A stretch of 64,000 nt of DNA from Molanna angustata. Lineage: Eukaryota; Arthropoda; Insecta; Trichoptera; Molannidae. Position numbers and translations under genes: made by a program. The notes under the pieces were generated by a model, which saw only the letters and a list, made by a program, of their open reading frames with translations, was not told the DNA's origin and did not search any database. Location: contig OY754978.1 in NCBI GenBank assembly GCA_963576475.1, positions 5,293,929 through 5,357,928 of the forward strand, in the 5' to 3' direction. This document shows, piece after piece, positions 63,977 through 64,000 of the stretch. Position 1 is the stretch's first letter. Every line of letters starts with the position of its first letter.

Positions 63977-64000
63977 TATGGATTTTTGAAAAACATAATC

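Overview
This window looks like an AT-rich, transposon-packed stretch of an arthropod nuclear genome, most likely an insect and plausibly a lepidopteran. That reading rests on three things: one recognisable host exon (an arthropod-style TRPM channel exon with splice signals), many non-LTR retrotransposon remnants of insect type, and a Dong-like element sitting in a TAA repeat (Dong was first described in Bombyx mori). There is no bacterial-style gene organisation. The species assignment is inference.

Layout. 0-6 kb: decayed LINE 3' ends, a foldback element with 264-bp arms (1540-2338), and a second foldback family (4843-5332). 6-11.5 kb: two tRNA-derived SINEs, a MITE-like family whose ends carry ACTCCTCACTA (two copies tail to tail), a 148-bp satellite of about 12 units, a LINE remnant and a 24-bp minisatellite. 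12-18.5 kb: LINE fragments, a Helitron-like element (13317-14360), then a full-length Dong/R4-type retrotransposon (14376-18299) with an intact 1230-codon ORF. That element has TAA repeats at both ends and a candidate HDV-like ribozyme exactly at its 5' junction. 18.5-24 kb: a TIR repeat, more MITE mosaics, a Penelope-like remnant with a hammerhead ribozyme candidate, and the TRPM exon (23839-24016). 24.4-29.5 kb: a tandem array of the Helitron-like element, including a 1538-bp duplication that carries about 400 bp of GC-rich non-element DNA. One copy is split by a LINE with target-site duplications. 30-38.6 kb: a hAT-like non-autonomous element with a LINE nested inside it (both with target-site duplications), foldback copies and SINEs. 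38.8-44.6 kb: a 5.8-kb higher-order minisatellite of 94 near-identical 45-bp units in 15 blocks separated by a 104-bp spacer. 45-54 kb: LINE 3' ends with conserved 3'-UTR hairpins, a long foldback, and some GC-richer unexplained DNA including one short ORF with a signal-peptide-like start. 54.4-58.5 kb: a full-length RTE-type LINE (minus strand, intact 988-codon ORF, 17-bp target-site duplication) inserted in a TIR repeat. 58.9-64 kb: further LINE, MITE and SINE debris.

How the parts relate. Only two elements look autonomous, the Dong-like element and the RTE. The rest are 5'-truncated or non-autonomous. Several lines of evidence point to parasitism between elements. One tRNA-SINE family ends in the same 3' hairpin as a LINE family, the Dong-like element used the TAA tail of such a SINE as target, and elements are repeatedly nested. 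The LINE 3'-UTRs share a double-stem hairpin whose outer stem changes sequence from copy to copy while staying paired, which suggests a selected RNA structure recognised by the reverse transcriptase.
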